From the NCBI GenBank assembly GCA_026826555.1, contig JAKSZT010053883.1, positions 31,415,282 through 31,479,281 of the forward strand: 64,000 bases of DNA. Reading direction: 5' to 3'. The DNA comes from Tolypeutes matacus. Taxonomy: Eukaryota > Chordata > Mammalia > Cingulata > Chlamyphoridae. Within the stretch, counting starts at the first letter, position 1; every line of letters begins with the position of its first letter. Below, one piece after another: positions 12,347 through 23,915 of this stretch. The notes under the pieces are model-generated. The model was given only the letters and a program-made list of their open reading frames with translations. It was not told the origin of the DNA and made no database searches. The translations under genes were made by a program, and so were the position numbers.

Positions 12347-13227
12347 AAAAGACAAATGACCTGACTGAAAAATGGGCAAAAGACTTGAATAGCATTTGTC
12401 CACAGAATAAATACAAATGGCTAAAAAAACACATGAAAAAATGTTAAACATCACTAGCAATTAGGGAAATGCAAATCAAAGCTACAATGAGATATTATTT
12501 CATACCTATTAGAATGGTCACTATTAAAAAGACAGGAAACTATAATTGTTGGAGAGGATGTGGAGAGATAGAAATGCTTATTCACTGTTGATGGGAATAT
12601 AGAATTGTACAGCCACTGGGCAGGACTGTTTGGCAGTTCGTAAAGAAGTTGAATATAGATTTGCCACATGACCCAGCAATACCACTACTGGGTATATACC
12701 CAGAAGAACTGAGAGCAGTGACACGAACAGACATCTGCATGCTGATGTTCATAGCAATGTTATTCACCATTGCCAAAAGATGGAAATAATGCATCTGTCC
12801 ATCAGCCAATGAATGGATAAACAAACTGTGGTATATACACATGATGGAATATTATGCAACTATAAGAAGAAATGAAGTCATGAAACATATGACAATATGG
12901 ATGAACCCATAGGACATTATGTTGAGCGAAACAAGCCAGACACAAAAGAACAAATACTGTACGATTGCAACATTACGAACTAAATATATTGTGTAAACTC
13001 ATGGAGTCAATAACTAGACTATAGGTCACCAGAAAATGAATGAGGTTAGGGAATGGAAAGCTGAGGACTAACTTGAGTAGAACTGGTAAAACAAAAAAAT
13101 AAAAAAATAAAAAAAAGTTGTTTGTTAATCTTTGGAATGAATAGAAAAGGTGAAAGCACATCACAGTGTTTGTAATTAGCAGTGCTATTATATGGGTATG
13201 ACAGTGGTTCTAAGGGAAAGTCTAAGG

Positions 13228-13420
13228 CAGAGGTTCTTAACGAGGGGTCTGTGAGCTTGAATTGAAATTCAAAAAAGTGTTATTCTTGTGGGGATATGTT
13301 GGTGCAGATGTGATATATTTATTAAATAATACACAGTATAGTGTGGACTTAGTAAGGAATCCATGGTTTTCACCTGACTGGCAAAGGAGTCTGTGGAACA
13401 AAAAAGGTTAAGAATCCCTG
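13228..13420. mobile_element. Small hAT-type DNA transposon (MITE)
   Basis: 193-bp element with imperfect terminal inverted repeats: CAGAGGTTCTTAACGAGGGG at the left and TTAAGAATCCCTG at the right, whose complement is CAGGGATTCTTAA. A perfect 8-bp TSD, GTCTAAGG, lies at 13220-13227 and 13421-13428. An 8-bp TSD and CAG...CTG ends are the hAT signature. No transposase is encoded, so it is non-autonomous and was inserted into an L1 3' tail. Confidence 0.85.
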
Positions 13421-16400
13421 GTCTAAGGTCATGTATATTACTAGAAGGAAAACTTATAAATGCTACATTGGCCTGTATACCATAGTAAAACCTCATGTAA
13501 AATATAAATATGGATAATATTGCATACATAAAATTATTTTTCTTTGAAACTGAACAAATGTATGTTAATGTTAAAAGATGCTAATATCAGGCAAAAAAAA
13601 AAAAAAAAAAACCCACACATTATGCCAAGTGAAAGACACCAGACACAAAGTACTACATATTGTGTAATTCTATTTATATAAGATGTAAATATAAATCAAT
13701 TAATAAAGATGGAATTAGCAGGGAATTGAATGACAATGCAAAACACAGAAATATACATGTTATAGGTGTCGCAGAAGGAGGAGAGAATGGAAAAGGGCCA
13801 GAAAAAATATTTGAGGAAATTATGACCAAAAATTTCCCAACTCTTATGAAAGACATAAATATCAATATCCAAGAACGACAATGCACATCAAACAGAATAA
13901 ATCATAATAGACCTATTCTGAGACACCTACTATTCAGAATGTCAAATGCCAGAGATAAAGAGAGAATTTTGAAAGCAGCAAGAGAAAAAAATTCATCACA
14001 TACAAGGGATGCTCAGTAAGACTAAGTACAAATTTTTCATCAGAAACCACGGGGGAAAGAAGGAAGTGGTATGATATATTAAAGGTTCTGACAGAGAAAA
14101 ACTGCCAGCCAAGAATTCTTTATCTGGCAAAACTGTCCTTCAAAACTGAGGGTAAGTTTAATGTCTTCACAGATAAACAGAAACCAAAAGAGTATGTCAC
14201 CAAAAGACTGGTTTTACAAGAGATACTAAAGGGGGTGCTGCAATGTGAAAGGAAAAGAAAGGAGAGAGCAGCCTGGAGAAGAATGTAGAAATTAAGATTA
14301 TTAGTAAGGGTAAAAAAAGGGTAAAAATATAATAGTAAGATAGGTCAATGGAAAGTCAAAAGATATAATGGATCAAGTAAGTAATGCCTTTACAGTAATA
14401 ACATTAAATGTTAATGGATTGAACTCCCCAGTCAAAAGACACAGACTGACAAAATGGATAAAAAGATACCAGCCATCTATATGCAGTCTATAAGAGACTC
14501 ACCTTACACAGAAGGACAAAAATAGATTGAAAGTAAAAGATTGGAAAAAGATATTCCACACAAACAGTTATAAAAAAAGGGCTAGAGTAGCCATACTAAT
14601 ATCAGGCAAAATAGACTTTAAATATACAATTGCTATAAGTGACAAAGAAGGACATTATATATTAATAAAAGGAACAATCCACCAAGGAGAAATAACAAAA
14701 ATAAATATTTATGAACCTAACCAGGGTGCCCCAAAATACATGAAACACACACTTGCAAAACTGAAGAGAGAAATAGATGTCTCTACAATAATAGTTGGAG
14801 ATTTTAATACAACACTCCCATCTTTGGACAGAACAACTGGACAAAGGATCATTAAGGAAAGAGAGAACTTCAATAATATGATAAATGAACCAGACCTCAC
14901 AGACTTATATAGAACATTGCACCCACAAATAGCACAATATACATCTTTCTCAAGTACTCATGGATCTTTCCCCAGGATAGACTATATATTGGATCACAAT
15001 ACAAGTCCCAGTAAATTTAAAAATATTGAACTTATACAAAGCACTGTCTCTGCTCATAATGGAATGAAGCTGGAAATCAACAACAAGTGGAGGAAAGGGA
15101 AACACAAATATATGGAGGTTAAACAGCACACTTTTAAACAATCAGTGGGTCAAAGAAGCAATTGCAAGAGAAATCAGTAAACATCTTCAGACGAGTGAAA
15201 ACAAGAACACAAATTATCAAAACCTATGGGATGTAGTGAAGGCAAGTGCTAAGAGTAAAATTTATAGCCCTCAATGCTTACATTAAAAAAGAAGAGAGAG
15301 CTAAAATCAAAGACCTAACTGAACACCTGCAGGTACTAGAAAAAGAACAGCAAACTAATCCCAAGTAAGCAGAAAGAAAGAAATAGCAGAGATTAGAGAA
15401 GAAATAAATGAAATTGAGAACAACAACAACAACAAAACAATAGAGATAATCAACAAAAACAAATTTGGTTCTTTGAAAAAAGAACAACAAAATAGACAGG
15501 CCCTTAGCTAGACTGACAAAGAAAAAAAACTTAATAAATAAATAAATAAATAAGAGGATACTATGAACAACCATACGCCAACAAACTAGACAATGTAGAC
15601 AAAATGGACAAATTCCTAGAAACACATGTACAACTGATCCAAGAAGAATTGAAGACCTCAAGAAACTAATCACAAGCAAGGAGATTAAAATCACCATTAA
15701 AACCTCCTAAAGATGAAAAGCCCAGTACCAGATGGATTCACAGGTGAATTCTACCAAACATTCAAAGAAAAATTAATACCAATTTTGCTCAAACGCATCC
15801 AAAAATTAGAAGAGGAGGGAATGTTACCAAACTCATTCTATGAAGCCAACGTCATCCTAATTCCAAAGCCAGATAAAGTTAACATGAAAAAAGAAAATTA
15901 TGGACCAATTTCTCTAATGGACCAATTTCTCCAATTTCTCCAATTTCTCAATATCCTCAACAAAATACTTGCTAATAGAATCCAACAGCACATTAAAAGA
16001 ATTATACATCCTGCTCAAGTGGGTTTTATCTCAGGTATGCAAGGGTGGTTGAAAACAAGAAAATCAATCAATGTAATACATCACATTACTAAATTGAGGA
16101 AGAAAATATCACATGAACATCTTGATTGATGCGGAAAAGGCATTTGACAAAATCCAATATCCTTTCTTGATGAAAACTCTCCAAAAGATAGGAATAGAAG
16201 GAAACTTTCTCAACACGATAAAGTGCATATATGAAAAACCCATAGCTAACATTGTACTCAATGAAGAAAGACTGAAAGCTTTCCCGCTGAGACTGGGAAC
16301 AAGACAAGGATGCCACTATCACTGCTGTCATTCAATATTGTGCTAGAAGTCCTAGCTAGAGCATTTAGGCAAGAAAGAGAAATAAAAGGCATCCAAATAA

Positions 16401-16669
16401 GAAAGGAAGAAGTAAAACTTTCACTATTTGCTGATGATATGATCCTTTATCTAGAAAATCTTGAAAAATTTACTACAAAGCTACTAGAACTAATAGATGA
16501 GTTCAGCAAAGTGGCAGGATACAAGATTAATAAACAAAAATCAGTAGCATTTCTATATACTACTAATGAACAATCTGAAGAGAAAGTCAGGAAAAAAATC
16601 CCATTTACAATAATGACTAAAAAAAATAAAATACTTAGGAATAAACTTAACCAAGGACATAAATGACTT

Positions 16670-17627
16670 TTTTTTTTTTAAGGTTTATTTATTTACTTTA
16701 TCCATTTTAAATCCCCCCCCCTCCCCATTTGCTGTTTTGTGTCCATTCGCTGGGCAATTCTGTGTGTCTGTTTCCTGCCATCTCTTCTCATCCTCCTCCT
16801 CCAGTCTTCACCAGGATTCGGTCCTGGAGACCTCCCATGTAGGAGAGAGGTGTTCTGCTATCTGCAACACCTCGGTTCCTGGTTTTCAGAGCTTTCGGAG
16901 CATCTCGTCTTGTCTCTCCCCTGCATCTCTCTCCTGTTACGTCATCATCTTGCTGCATGGCTCCTGGGGCCTGGCAGCTTGCCGGCACACAGAGCCTGGC
17001 AGCCCATGAGCCTTCTCTCTATATATATATTTTTTTATTTTACCGGGAGGTCCCGGGGATAGAACCCAGGTCCCTCCATATGGCAGACGGATGCCCAACC
17101 ATTTGAGCCACATCCGCCCCCATTGTTTTTTTTTTTTTTAAGATTTATTTCATTTATTTATTTCTGTCTGCTCCCTCATTGTTTGAACTTGTGGTATCTG
17201 TCTGTCTTCTTTGTTTCTTTAGGAGGTACTGGGAACTGAACTCGGGACCTCTGATATGGGAGGAAGGTGCCTAATTGCTTAAGCCACTTCCATGTCCTGC
17301 TTTTTTGTGTCTCTCATTATGTTTTTCCTTCTTGTGTCTCTTGTTGTGTCTTCTTGTTGTGTCAGCTTGCTATGCCTGCCAGTTGCGTCAGTTTGCTGTC
17401 TTGCTTGTCTTCTTTAGGAGGCACCGGGAAACTCTGTTCCCTGCTTTGTTGTGTCTCTCATTATGTTTTTCTTCTTGTGTCTCTTGTTGCATCATCTTGT
17501 TGTGTCAGCTTGCTATGCCTGCCTGTCGCATCAGCTTGCTGTCTTCTCTAGGAAGCACCGGGAACCGAACCAAGGACCTCCCATGTGATAGGCAGGAGAT
17601 CAATTGCTTGAGCCACATTTACTTCCC
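16670..17627 (-). mobile_element. Compound antisense SINE stack in L1 ORF2
   Basis: One insertion site by TSD: CATAAATGACTT at 16658-16669 and 17628-17639. Inside are at least three antisense tRNA-SINE modules: a long form at 16670-17020, a short form at about 17030-17121, and a third from about 17125 ending GCTTGAGCCACATTTACTTC. The third module contains a partial tandem duplication (see 17290-17560). The age order is inferred from nesting. Confidence 0.8.
17290..17560 (-). repeat. Internal tandem duplication within a SINE body
   Basis: The phrases TGTGTCTCTCATTATGTTTT and GTCAGCTTGCTATGCCTGCC each occur twice, about 150 and 140 bp apart, each followed by an AGGA(G/A)GCACCGGGAA module. This is a head-to-tail duplication of the SINE 3' domain. 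Confidence 0.7.
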
Positions 17628-17684
17628 CATAAATGACTTGTATGTGGAAAACTACAAAACATTGCTTAAAGAAATCAAAGAAGA

Positions 17685-17800
17685 TGGGGAGCGGATGTAG
17701 CTAAGTGATTGAGCACCTGCTTCCCATGTAAGAGGTCCTGGGTTCAATCTCCAGTATCTCCTAAAAAGAAACAAACAAACAAAACAAACAAACAAAAAAC
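17685..17800 (+). mobile_element. Short tRNA-derived SINE
   Basis: Diverged monomer: GGAGCGGATGTAGCTAAGTG head, GGGTTCAATCTCC B-box and an A/C-rich tail. TSD AAATCAAAGA at 17672-17681 and 17801-17810. Confidence 0.85.
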
Positions 17801-17882
17801 AAATCAAAGAGACCTAAATAAATGGAAGGACATTCCATGTTCATGGATTGGAAAAATAAATATCATTAAGATGTCAATTCTA

Positions 17883-18573
17883 TGCAAATATTCTCGCTGT
17901 CCTGATTTTGTGATAATCAGGGTAGGCTAAACATTCTGTATATTAGAAACCATGCATGTGTCCCCAGACCTAGTTTTTCTCCCTAGGTCTGGTTTTCAGA
18001 ATGCTGGTGATAAACTAAGCCTGATTTGTTATATGACCATCCTGTATGGGAAAAGACTGTAACTTTGGGTATCTTTGGTCAACCTTAAGAGATATAGCAG
18101 GGGGACAGATGTGGCTCGGGTGGTTGGGCATCCATCTCCCATATGGAGGGACCCGAGTTTGATCCCCGGGACCTCCCAGTGAAAATTTAAAAAAGAAAAA
18201 TATAGAAGGCTTGTGGGCCACCAGGCCCCATGTGTGGGTGCGCTGCCAGGCCCTGCAAGTGGGTGAGCCATCAGGCCCCATGAGCCATGCAGCAAGATGA
18301 TGACATAACAAGAGAGTGACACAAGGGAGAGCCAAGAGGAGATGCACCGAAAAACCAGGAACTAAGGTGGCCTAAGCAGTAGGATGCCTCTCTCCCACAT
18401 TGAAGATTCTGAAGGTCGAATCCCAGTGAAGACAGGAGGAGAAGGATGAAAAGAGAGGGCAGGAAACAGACACAGAGAGTTGTTCAGTGAATGGACACAG
18501 AAATAGCAAAAAACGGTGGGAGGCGGGGTTAAAAATGGATAAAAGTAAGTAAATAAATAAATCCTTAAAAAAA
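17883..18573 (+). mobile_element. Composite SINE: unknown ~220-nt 5' domain plus tRNA-SINE dimer (copy 1)
   Basis: 17883-18100 is a unique 5' domain starting TGCAAATATTCTCGCTGTCC and ending CTTAAGAGATATAGCAG. It is joined directly to a tRNA-like head (ACAGATGTGGCTCGGG, GTTTGATCCC), a second SINE segment and a TAAATAAATAAATCCTTAAA tail. The 5' domain contains a perfect stem, CCAGACCTAG / CTAGGTCTGG, and a second one, CCTGATT / AATCAGG. Chimeric SINEs with a part of unknown origin are known in armadillo; assigning this one to that class is inference. It runs straight into an L1 3' end at 18574. Confidence 0.85.
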
Positions 18574-18811
18574 TGTATAGGGGAGTAAGATACGGACTAT
18601 AGTTAGTAGCAATACTTTGACGAAGCTCTTTCATGATTTGTTAACAAATGCTTCACAACAATGCAGGGTGTTTGGTGGGGGGGTGATGTGTGGGAGCCCC
18701 ATATGATGTTATGCATGTTTGTTTTGTAAGTTCACGATGTTTACTGAACATTTATAGTTTATGTAAGTTCATGTATGAATGATATACTTCAATAAATTGT
18801 TTTTTTAAAAA
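18574..18811 (+). mobile_element. L1 3' terminal fragment fused to composite SINE
   Basis: L1 3'-UTR-like sequence resembling 21319-21490 (ATGATTTGTTAACAAATGCT, GGGAGCCCCATATGATG, TATGAATGATATACTTCAAT), ending in a short T/A tail. L1 copy C ORF2 resumes at about 18812 with AAGATTTCAATACTACCC. The same stretch, AAGATGTCAATTCTATGC, precedes the composite SINE at about 17869, so both pieces look like one insertion. Confidence 0.65.
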
Positions 18812-20281
18812 AGATTTCAATACTACCCAAATTTTTCTATAGTTTCAATGGAATCCCAATAAAACTTCCAACGGCTTTTTTTATAAACAGAATTTGGAAG
18901 GCCAATTATCAAATTTATTTGGAAGGGTAATAGGTCATGAATAATGAAAGATACATTTAAAAAGAAGAACAAAGTTGGAGTAGTCTCATTCCCTGACTTT
19001 AAAGCATATTACTTAGCTACATTGGTAGAAACAGCATGGTGCTGGCATAAAGATAGATATGTTGATCAATGGAATAGAACTGAGTGTTCAGAAATAGATC
19101 CTCAAATTTATGGCAAAGTGATTTTTGACAAAGCTGTCAAGCCAACCCAACTGGGCCAGAACAGACTATTCAACAAATGGTGCTGGGAGAACTGGATATC
19201 CATATCCAAAAGAAAGAAGGAGGGGCCCTATCTCATACCTTATACAAAAATTTAACTCAAAATAGATCAAAGACCTACATATAAAAGCTAGAAGCATAAA
19301 GCTTCTAGAAGAATATGTAGGGAAACATCTTCAAGATCTTGTTGTAGGCAGTAGTTTCTTAAACCATACACCCAAAGCACGAGCAATAAAAGAAAAAATA
19401 GATAAATGGGATCTCCTCAAACTTAAACACTTTTGTGCTTCAAAGGACTTTGTCAACAAAGTGAAAAGGCAGCCTACTCAATGGGAGAAAATATTTGGAA
19501 ACCACATATCTAATAATGGTTTGATACCCATGTTACATAAAGAGATCATACAATTCAGCAATAAAAGAGAAAACAATCCAATTAAAAAATGGGCCAAAAC
19601 TTGAATAGACATTTTTCCAAAGAGGGAATACAAATGGCCAAAAAGCACATGAAAAAATGTTCAACATCATTAATTATTAGGAAAATACAGCTCAAAACTA
19701 CAATGAGATATCATCTCACACTGCATAGAATGGCTATTATTACAAAAGCAGAAAACTATAAGTGCTGGAGACATTGTGGAGAAATAAGGACACTCCTTCA
19801 CTGTTGGTAGGAATGAAAAATGGTACAGCCTTTGTGGAAGACAATTTGGTGGTTCTTGAAGAAACTAAACATAGAACTGCCATATGATCCAGCAAACCTG
19901 TTAGTAGGAATACATTTAGAATAACTGAAAGCAAGGATGTGAGCTGACATTTGTGCACTGATAGCAGCATTATTCACAATTGCTAAAATGTGAAACAACC
20001 CAAGTGTCTGTCAACTGATGAGTGAAAAAATAAAATGTGGTATATACATATAATGGAATATTATTCAGCTATAAGAAGAATGCATATGACGACATGGATG
20101 AACCTTGAGGACATTACGTTGAGTGAAATGAGTCAGACACAAAAGGACAAATATTGTATGGTCTCACTAATACGAACTAAAATGATGCATAAACTCAAAG
20201 AGGTAAACTCTAGAATATAGGTTACTAAGAAATTGAATGTGGGTTGAAAATGGGAGCTGATGCTTAATGTATGTAAACTTT

Positions 20282-20460
20282 TTTTTTTTTAAGATTTTAT
20301 TTATTTATTCATTTATCCCCCCCTTGCTGCTCGTGCTCGCTGGGTCAGCCAACCACGCCGTGCCGGCGGGCCTGCCTTCACCAGGAGGCCCCGGGAACCG
20401 AACCCAGGGCCTCCCATATGGTAAACGGGAGCCCTACTGATTGAGCCACAGCCGCTTCCC
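20282..20460 (-). mobile_element. tRNA-derived SINE (DAS type)
   Basis: Antisense complete copy: poly-T, AAGATTTTATTTATTTATTC, GCTGGGTCAGCCAACCACG, GGGAACCGAACCC, TTGAGCCACAGCCGCTTCCC. TSD TATGTAAACTTTTT on both sides. Confidence 0.95.
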
Positions 20461-21143
20461 TATGTAAACTTTTTAATAAGGTTTATTGTACATGTGTGGA
20501 AATGAATAGAGTTGATGGTAATACATTATAGTGAGTATAATTAACACTTCTGATTTATAAATGTGATTATGGCTGAAAGAGGTTGTCTGTGGATGTAATA
20601 TTTCAATTAAAAGGAAGCTAGAGAATAATGTATGGATTGTGTAATATAGTGATTTTGGTGGTGGATGAAGATTATGGTTAATAGTATTATAATGTTCTTC
20701 CTTAACAAAGTGTTAAATATATGGTGATACATGGGAAAATTACAACTAATATAACTTACGGATGATAGTTAACAGTAATATTGTAATTTTTTGCAGCAAT
20801 GGCAAAAAAAGATATATCAATTCTAAGTGACAACAATAGCGGGGTATAAGGGAGTATGAGATTTTTCCTTTTGGAGTAATGAAAATGTTCTAAAATTGAC
20901 TGAGATGATGACAGCACAACTCTGTGATGAGTATGGGAGCCACTGAGTGTACACTTTGGATACAATGTACAAGGCATGGAACTGTAGAACACAGTGTATC
21001 CTGGAAGATGGACTGTGGTTAACAGAACAAATACGAGAACATTCTCTCATGAACTATAACAAGTATGTAATACTAATGCAGGGTGGTTTTGGGGGGAAAT
21101 ACACCAAATGTAAGCTATTGGCTATCATTAGTAGTAATGTTTT

Positions 21144-21304
21144 TTTCATTTTTATATTTTTTATTATTATTTTTTAAAGATTATTTTAATCCACAGTCAC
21201 TCTCCAAGGTCCATCCACCTTCTGTCCAGGGCCAAATAGATGAGTTAAAGGAGGATGTGAGAGAAATCATCACAATTGCAACTTCCAAGCCTTTGATAGT
21301 GGGA
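21144..21304 (-). mobile_element. Retroposed fragment resembling endogenous-retrovirus pol
   Basis: Bounded by a perfect 14-bp duplication, AGTAGTAATGTTTT, at 21130-21143 and 21305-21318, with a T-rich left end, so it is an L1-mobilised insert on the minus strand. One minus frame reads VDGPWRVTVD, resembling the region just before the conserved Tyr-Arg of retroviral reverse transcriptases. The insert is only about 160 bp and carries stops. The insertion signature is firm; the pol assignment rests on a short motif. Confidence 0.55.
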
Positions 21305-21514
21305 AGTAGTAATGTTTTGAAGATGCTCTTTCATAGTTTGTAGCAATTGTTTCACAACTATGTAAGGTGTTGGTAGTAATGTATGGGAGCCCTGTATGAT
21401 GATACACATGTGTTTTGTAAGTTCACAATTTATACTATACATGTATTGTTTATGGATTTTCACGTATGAATGATAAACTTCAACAAAAAAGTTTAAAAAA
21501 ATAAAATAAAACAG

Positions 21515-22310
21515 TTGTCCTGAGTGCCGTTGTGGTGACGGATGTAGGCCATTTTAAATCAGCACACACCATTCAGAACTGTGTGGGAGAAAGTGTGGTC
21601 TACGATGTGAACTGTGGTCTATGCTTGGTGGCAAGGCCCCAGGATGTGTACATCCATTGAGGGTGATGAGCCACACTGATGAAGGATGTTTGTGTGGGAT
21701 GTTGTGGGAGGTGGGGGTGGGGTGGGGAACATGGGAATCTCTGTGATTTCTGTGTAATATTTGGGTGAACTAAGCAGCTTTAAAAATATATATATATATA
21801 TATTAAAGAAAGAAAGAAAAAAAATTTTAAAAAAAGAAAAAAAATAATAAAACAGTCTTTAAAAAAAAGATTAAATTAGTTTAGTGGTTATGTAGGGATG
21901 GGGAAGGATAGAGGGATTGAGAAGTGACTGCTAAAGGGTGTGGAGTTTTTCTTTTTGGAGTAATAAAATTGTTCTAAAAATTTTTGTGGTGGTGAATGCA
22001 CAACATTGTGATTATACTAAAAGGCATTGATTGTAAACTTTGGATGGATTTTACGGTATGTGAATATATTTTGATAAAATTGCATTTTTAAAAATAGAGT
22101 GTGGGTTACCAGGGTTGGGGGCAGATGCAAAGGGGAGTTAATGCAAAATGAGTATAGTGTTTCTGCTTGGAGTCAAGGGAAAGTTCTGGTAATGGATGGT
22201 GGTGAAGATAATGCAACATTGTGAATGTGATTAATCCCACTGAATGGTATTCTTGGAAGGAGTTGGAATGGGAAGAAGTGTGCTGTATATATGTTTTCAC
22301 AATAAAAAAA
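21515..22310 (+). mobile_element. Stacked L1-like 3' ends
   Basis: Includes a GCCCCAGGATGTGTACATCC ... TTGGGTGAACTAAGCA unit also found at 56975-57135, an AT microsatellite at 21783-21805, and two further segments with TTTGGAGTAATAAAATTGTT and GGGTTACCAGGGTTGGGGGC. No coding potential seen. Confidence 0.55.
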
Positions 22311-22439
22311 AAAAAAGAGATAATGACAATTAAATGCAATACACGATACTGGATGGGATCTAAGAATGGAGGAGAAAAGGCTCAAAAGGACACAAGAGGG
22401 GAGCAGATGTAGCTACTCTACTTTTTTTTTTTTTTTTTT

Positions 22440-22539
22440 NNNNNNNNNNNNNNNNNNNNNNNNNNNNNNNNNNNNNNNNNNNNNNNNNNNNNNNNNNNNN
22501 NNNNNNNNNNNNNNNNNNNNNNNNNNNNNNNNNNNNNNN
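22440..22539. other. Assembly gap (100 N)
   Basis: Exactly 100 N, the usual placeholder for a gap of unknown size. It sits between a poly-T run (22421-22439) and a poly-C run (22541-22556), inside the antisense composite SINE copy 2. Confidence 0.99.
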
Positions 22540-22882
22540 ACCCCCCCCCCCCCCCCGTTTTTGCTGTTATATATTTTAAATTTTTACCAGGAGGTCCCGG
22601 GGATCGAACCCAGGTTCTTCCATATGGGAGACTGACGCCCAACCACCCAAGCCACATCCGTCCCCCTGCTATATCTCTTAAGGTTGACCAGAGATACCTA
22701 GAGTTACAGTCTTTTCCCATACAGATGGTCAAATAACAAATCAGGCTTAGTTTATCCCCAGCATTCTAAAAACCAGACCTAGGGAGAAAAACTAGGTCTG
22801 GGGACACATGCATGGTTTCTAATATAGCAAATGTTTAGCCCACCCTGATTATCACAGAATCAGGACAGCGAGAATATTCGCA
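22540..22882 (-). mobile_element. Composite SINE with unknown 5' domain (copy 2, internally deleted)
   Basis: Read from 22882 leftwards it starts TGCGAATATTCTCGCTGTCC, has the same CCAGACCTAG / CTAGGTCTGG stem, then CTTAAGAGATATAGCAGGGG and the tRNA-like head. After TAAAAATTTAAAATATATAA it jumps to CAGCAAAAACGGGG, which lies some 250 nt further on in the other copies, so it has an internal deletion. The 3' part is lost in the gap. TSD-like TACTCTACTTTTTT lies at about 22414 and 22884. Confidence 0.85.
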
Positions 22883-23194
22883 TTACTCTACTTTTTTTAA
22901 AAGCAATTTTATTGAGATAGTTTTTAAAAAGTGGTCTGAGGACCAGTACAAACAGGATCACTTGAAGAATCGTAGGCCCCACCCCAGACTTATGAATCAT
23001 AATCATTTTAGCAAGATCCCTAAGGGATTGATATGTTCATTAAAGTTTAAGAAATACTGCTGTGAGTCATGCTTGGCTGTTTCTTATTTGCAGCTGAACA
23101 CATTCTAATGGACAGAGTTGGTACAGCAGACACCTTTGATGGCAGGTGTCACATCTCCTTGGCCCACCTTGATTTCAGGAACAGCTACTGTGGC

Positions 23195-23915
23195 AGGCAG
23201 AATTCTAAAGATCCCCTCCCTTCCCATCCTTTGGCTATTTAGTCAAACACTAATCAGGTACTGCTGTGAACTGCCTTTGAAGAGGTTACTAATCAGCTGA
23301 CTTAAAATAGGGAGATTATCTTGGGTTCTCTGGGTGCACCCACTGTATCACATGACCCCTTTTCACAGTTTTTTTTAGGAGGTTCTAGGACTTGAACCCA
23401 GGACCTTGTACATGGGAAGCAGGTGCTCAACCACTTGAGTTACATCTGCTCCCCTCCATGAGCCTTTAAAAGCAGAAGAGGAAGGCAGAAGAGTTCATTA
23501 CAGAGATGAGGCAGAAAAGGAGGTCAGAGACTCAAAGTGTGAGAAGGACTCAGCCTGATGTTGCCAGCTTTGAAGATGGAAGAAGGGGTCCATAAGTCAA
23601 GGAATGAGGGTGGCCTCTAGAATCTGAGAACAACCCCTGACTAGAGACCTCTGGAAATGGAGACCTTGGACCTACAGTTGAATGGAACTGAATTCTGCCA
23701 ATAAGCTTGGAAATAGATTTGTCCCCAGAGCCTCTCAAAAAGAGTAGAGCCCTGCCAACACCTTGATTTTGGCCTCATGAGACTCTTAGAACCAGCTGAA
23801 CCCTGTTGTGCCTGGACTTCTGATTTATAGAAATTGTGAAATAATAAATTTTGTATTGTTTTAAAGCTACCGAGTTTGAAGTGATTTGTTCCAACAGCAA
23901 TAGAAAATGAAGACA
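23195..23915 (+). mobile_element. Probable MaLR-type LTR remnant
   Basis: Starts near GGCAGAATTCTAAAGATCCC and ends with AACCAGCTGAACCCTG, GAAATAATAAATTTTGTATT (polyadenylation signal) and a TTTGTTCCAACAGCAATAGA-like end. These match the general layout of ERVL-MaLR solo LTRs. Interrupted by a SINE at 23369-23454. Non-coding and old; the subfamily is not determined. Confidence 0.5.
23369..23454 (-). mobile_element. Diverged short tRNA-derived SINE
   Basis: Antisense monomer: TTTTTTAGGAGGTTCTAGGA, ACTTGAACCCAGGACC, CCACTTGAGTTACATCTGCT. Confidence 0.75.

Larger units (their letters stand above)
8778..13110 (+). mobile_element. L1 LINE copy B: ORF2 middle to 3' end (broken)
   Basis: Starts mid-ORF2 with text homologous to about 7097 of copy A, roughly 80% alike by eye, then continues through the reverse transcriptase region (10910-11000, TCACAGATGAC for the catalytic loop), thumb and C-terminal segments (11270-12150), ORF2 end (GAACCCATAGGACATTATG) and an A-rich 3' end near 13090-13110. 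Four SINEs interrupt it. Either a separate 5'-truncated L1 or a duplication of copy A. No intact ORF. Confidence 0.8.
13618..22310 (+). mobile_element. L1 LINE copy C and stacked L1 3' ends (broken)
   Basis: A short old L1 end (13618-13700) is followed by ORF1 sequence (open piece 13660-14019 with RNIHVIGVAEGGE and NFPTLMKDIN). ORF2 follows: endonuclease at 14527-15180 with VGDFNTTLPSLDRTTG and FPRIDYILDH, then at 15713-16129 [10 protein letters not shown], then reverse transcriptase at 16310-16666 with the catalytic FADDM kept. The C-terminal part lies at 18944-20220. ORF2 is split by stops, frameshifts and inserts at 16670-17627, 17685-17800, 17883-18811 and 20282-20460. From 20461 several L1 3'-UTR-like segments follow one another to about 22310. 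Confidence 0.85.

Noticed and set aside
16310..16666. Possible active L1 reverse transcriptase with FADDM motif
   Set aside because: The motif is intact but the surrounding ORF2 is broken by frameshifts, stops and three large insertions, so it cannot be active.
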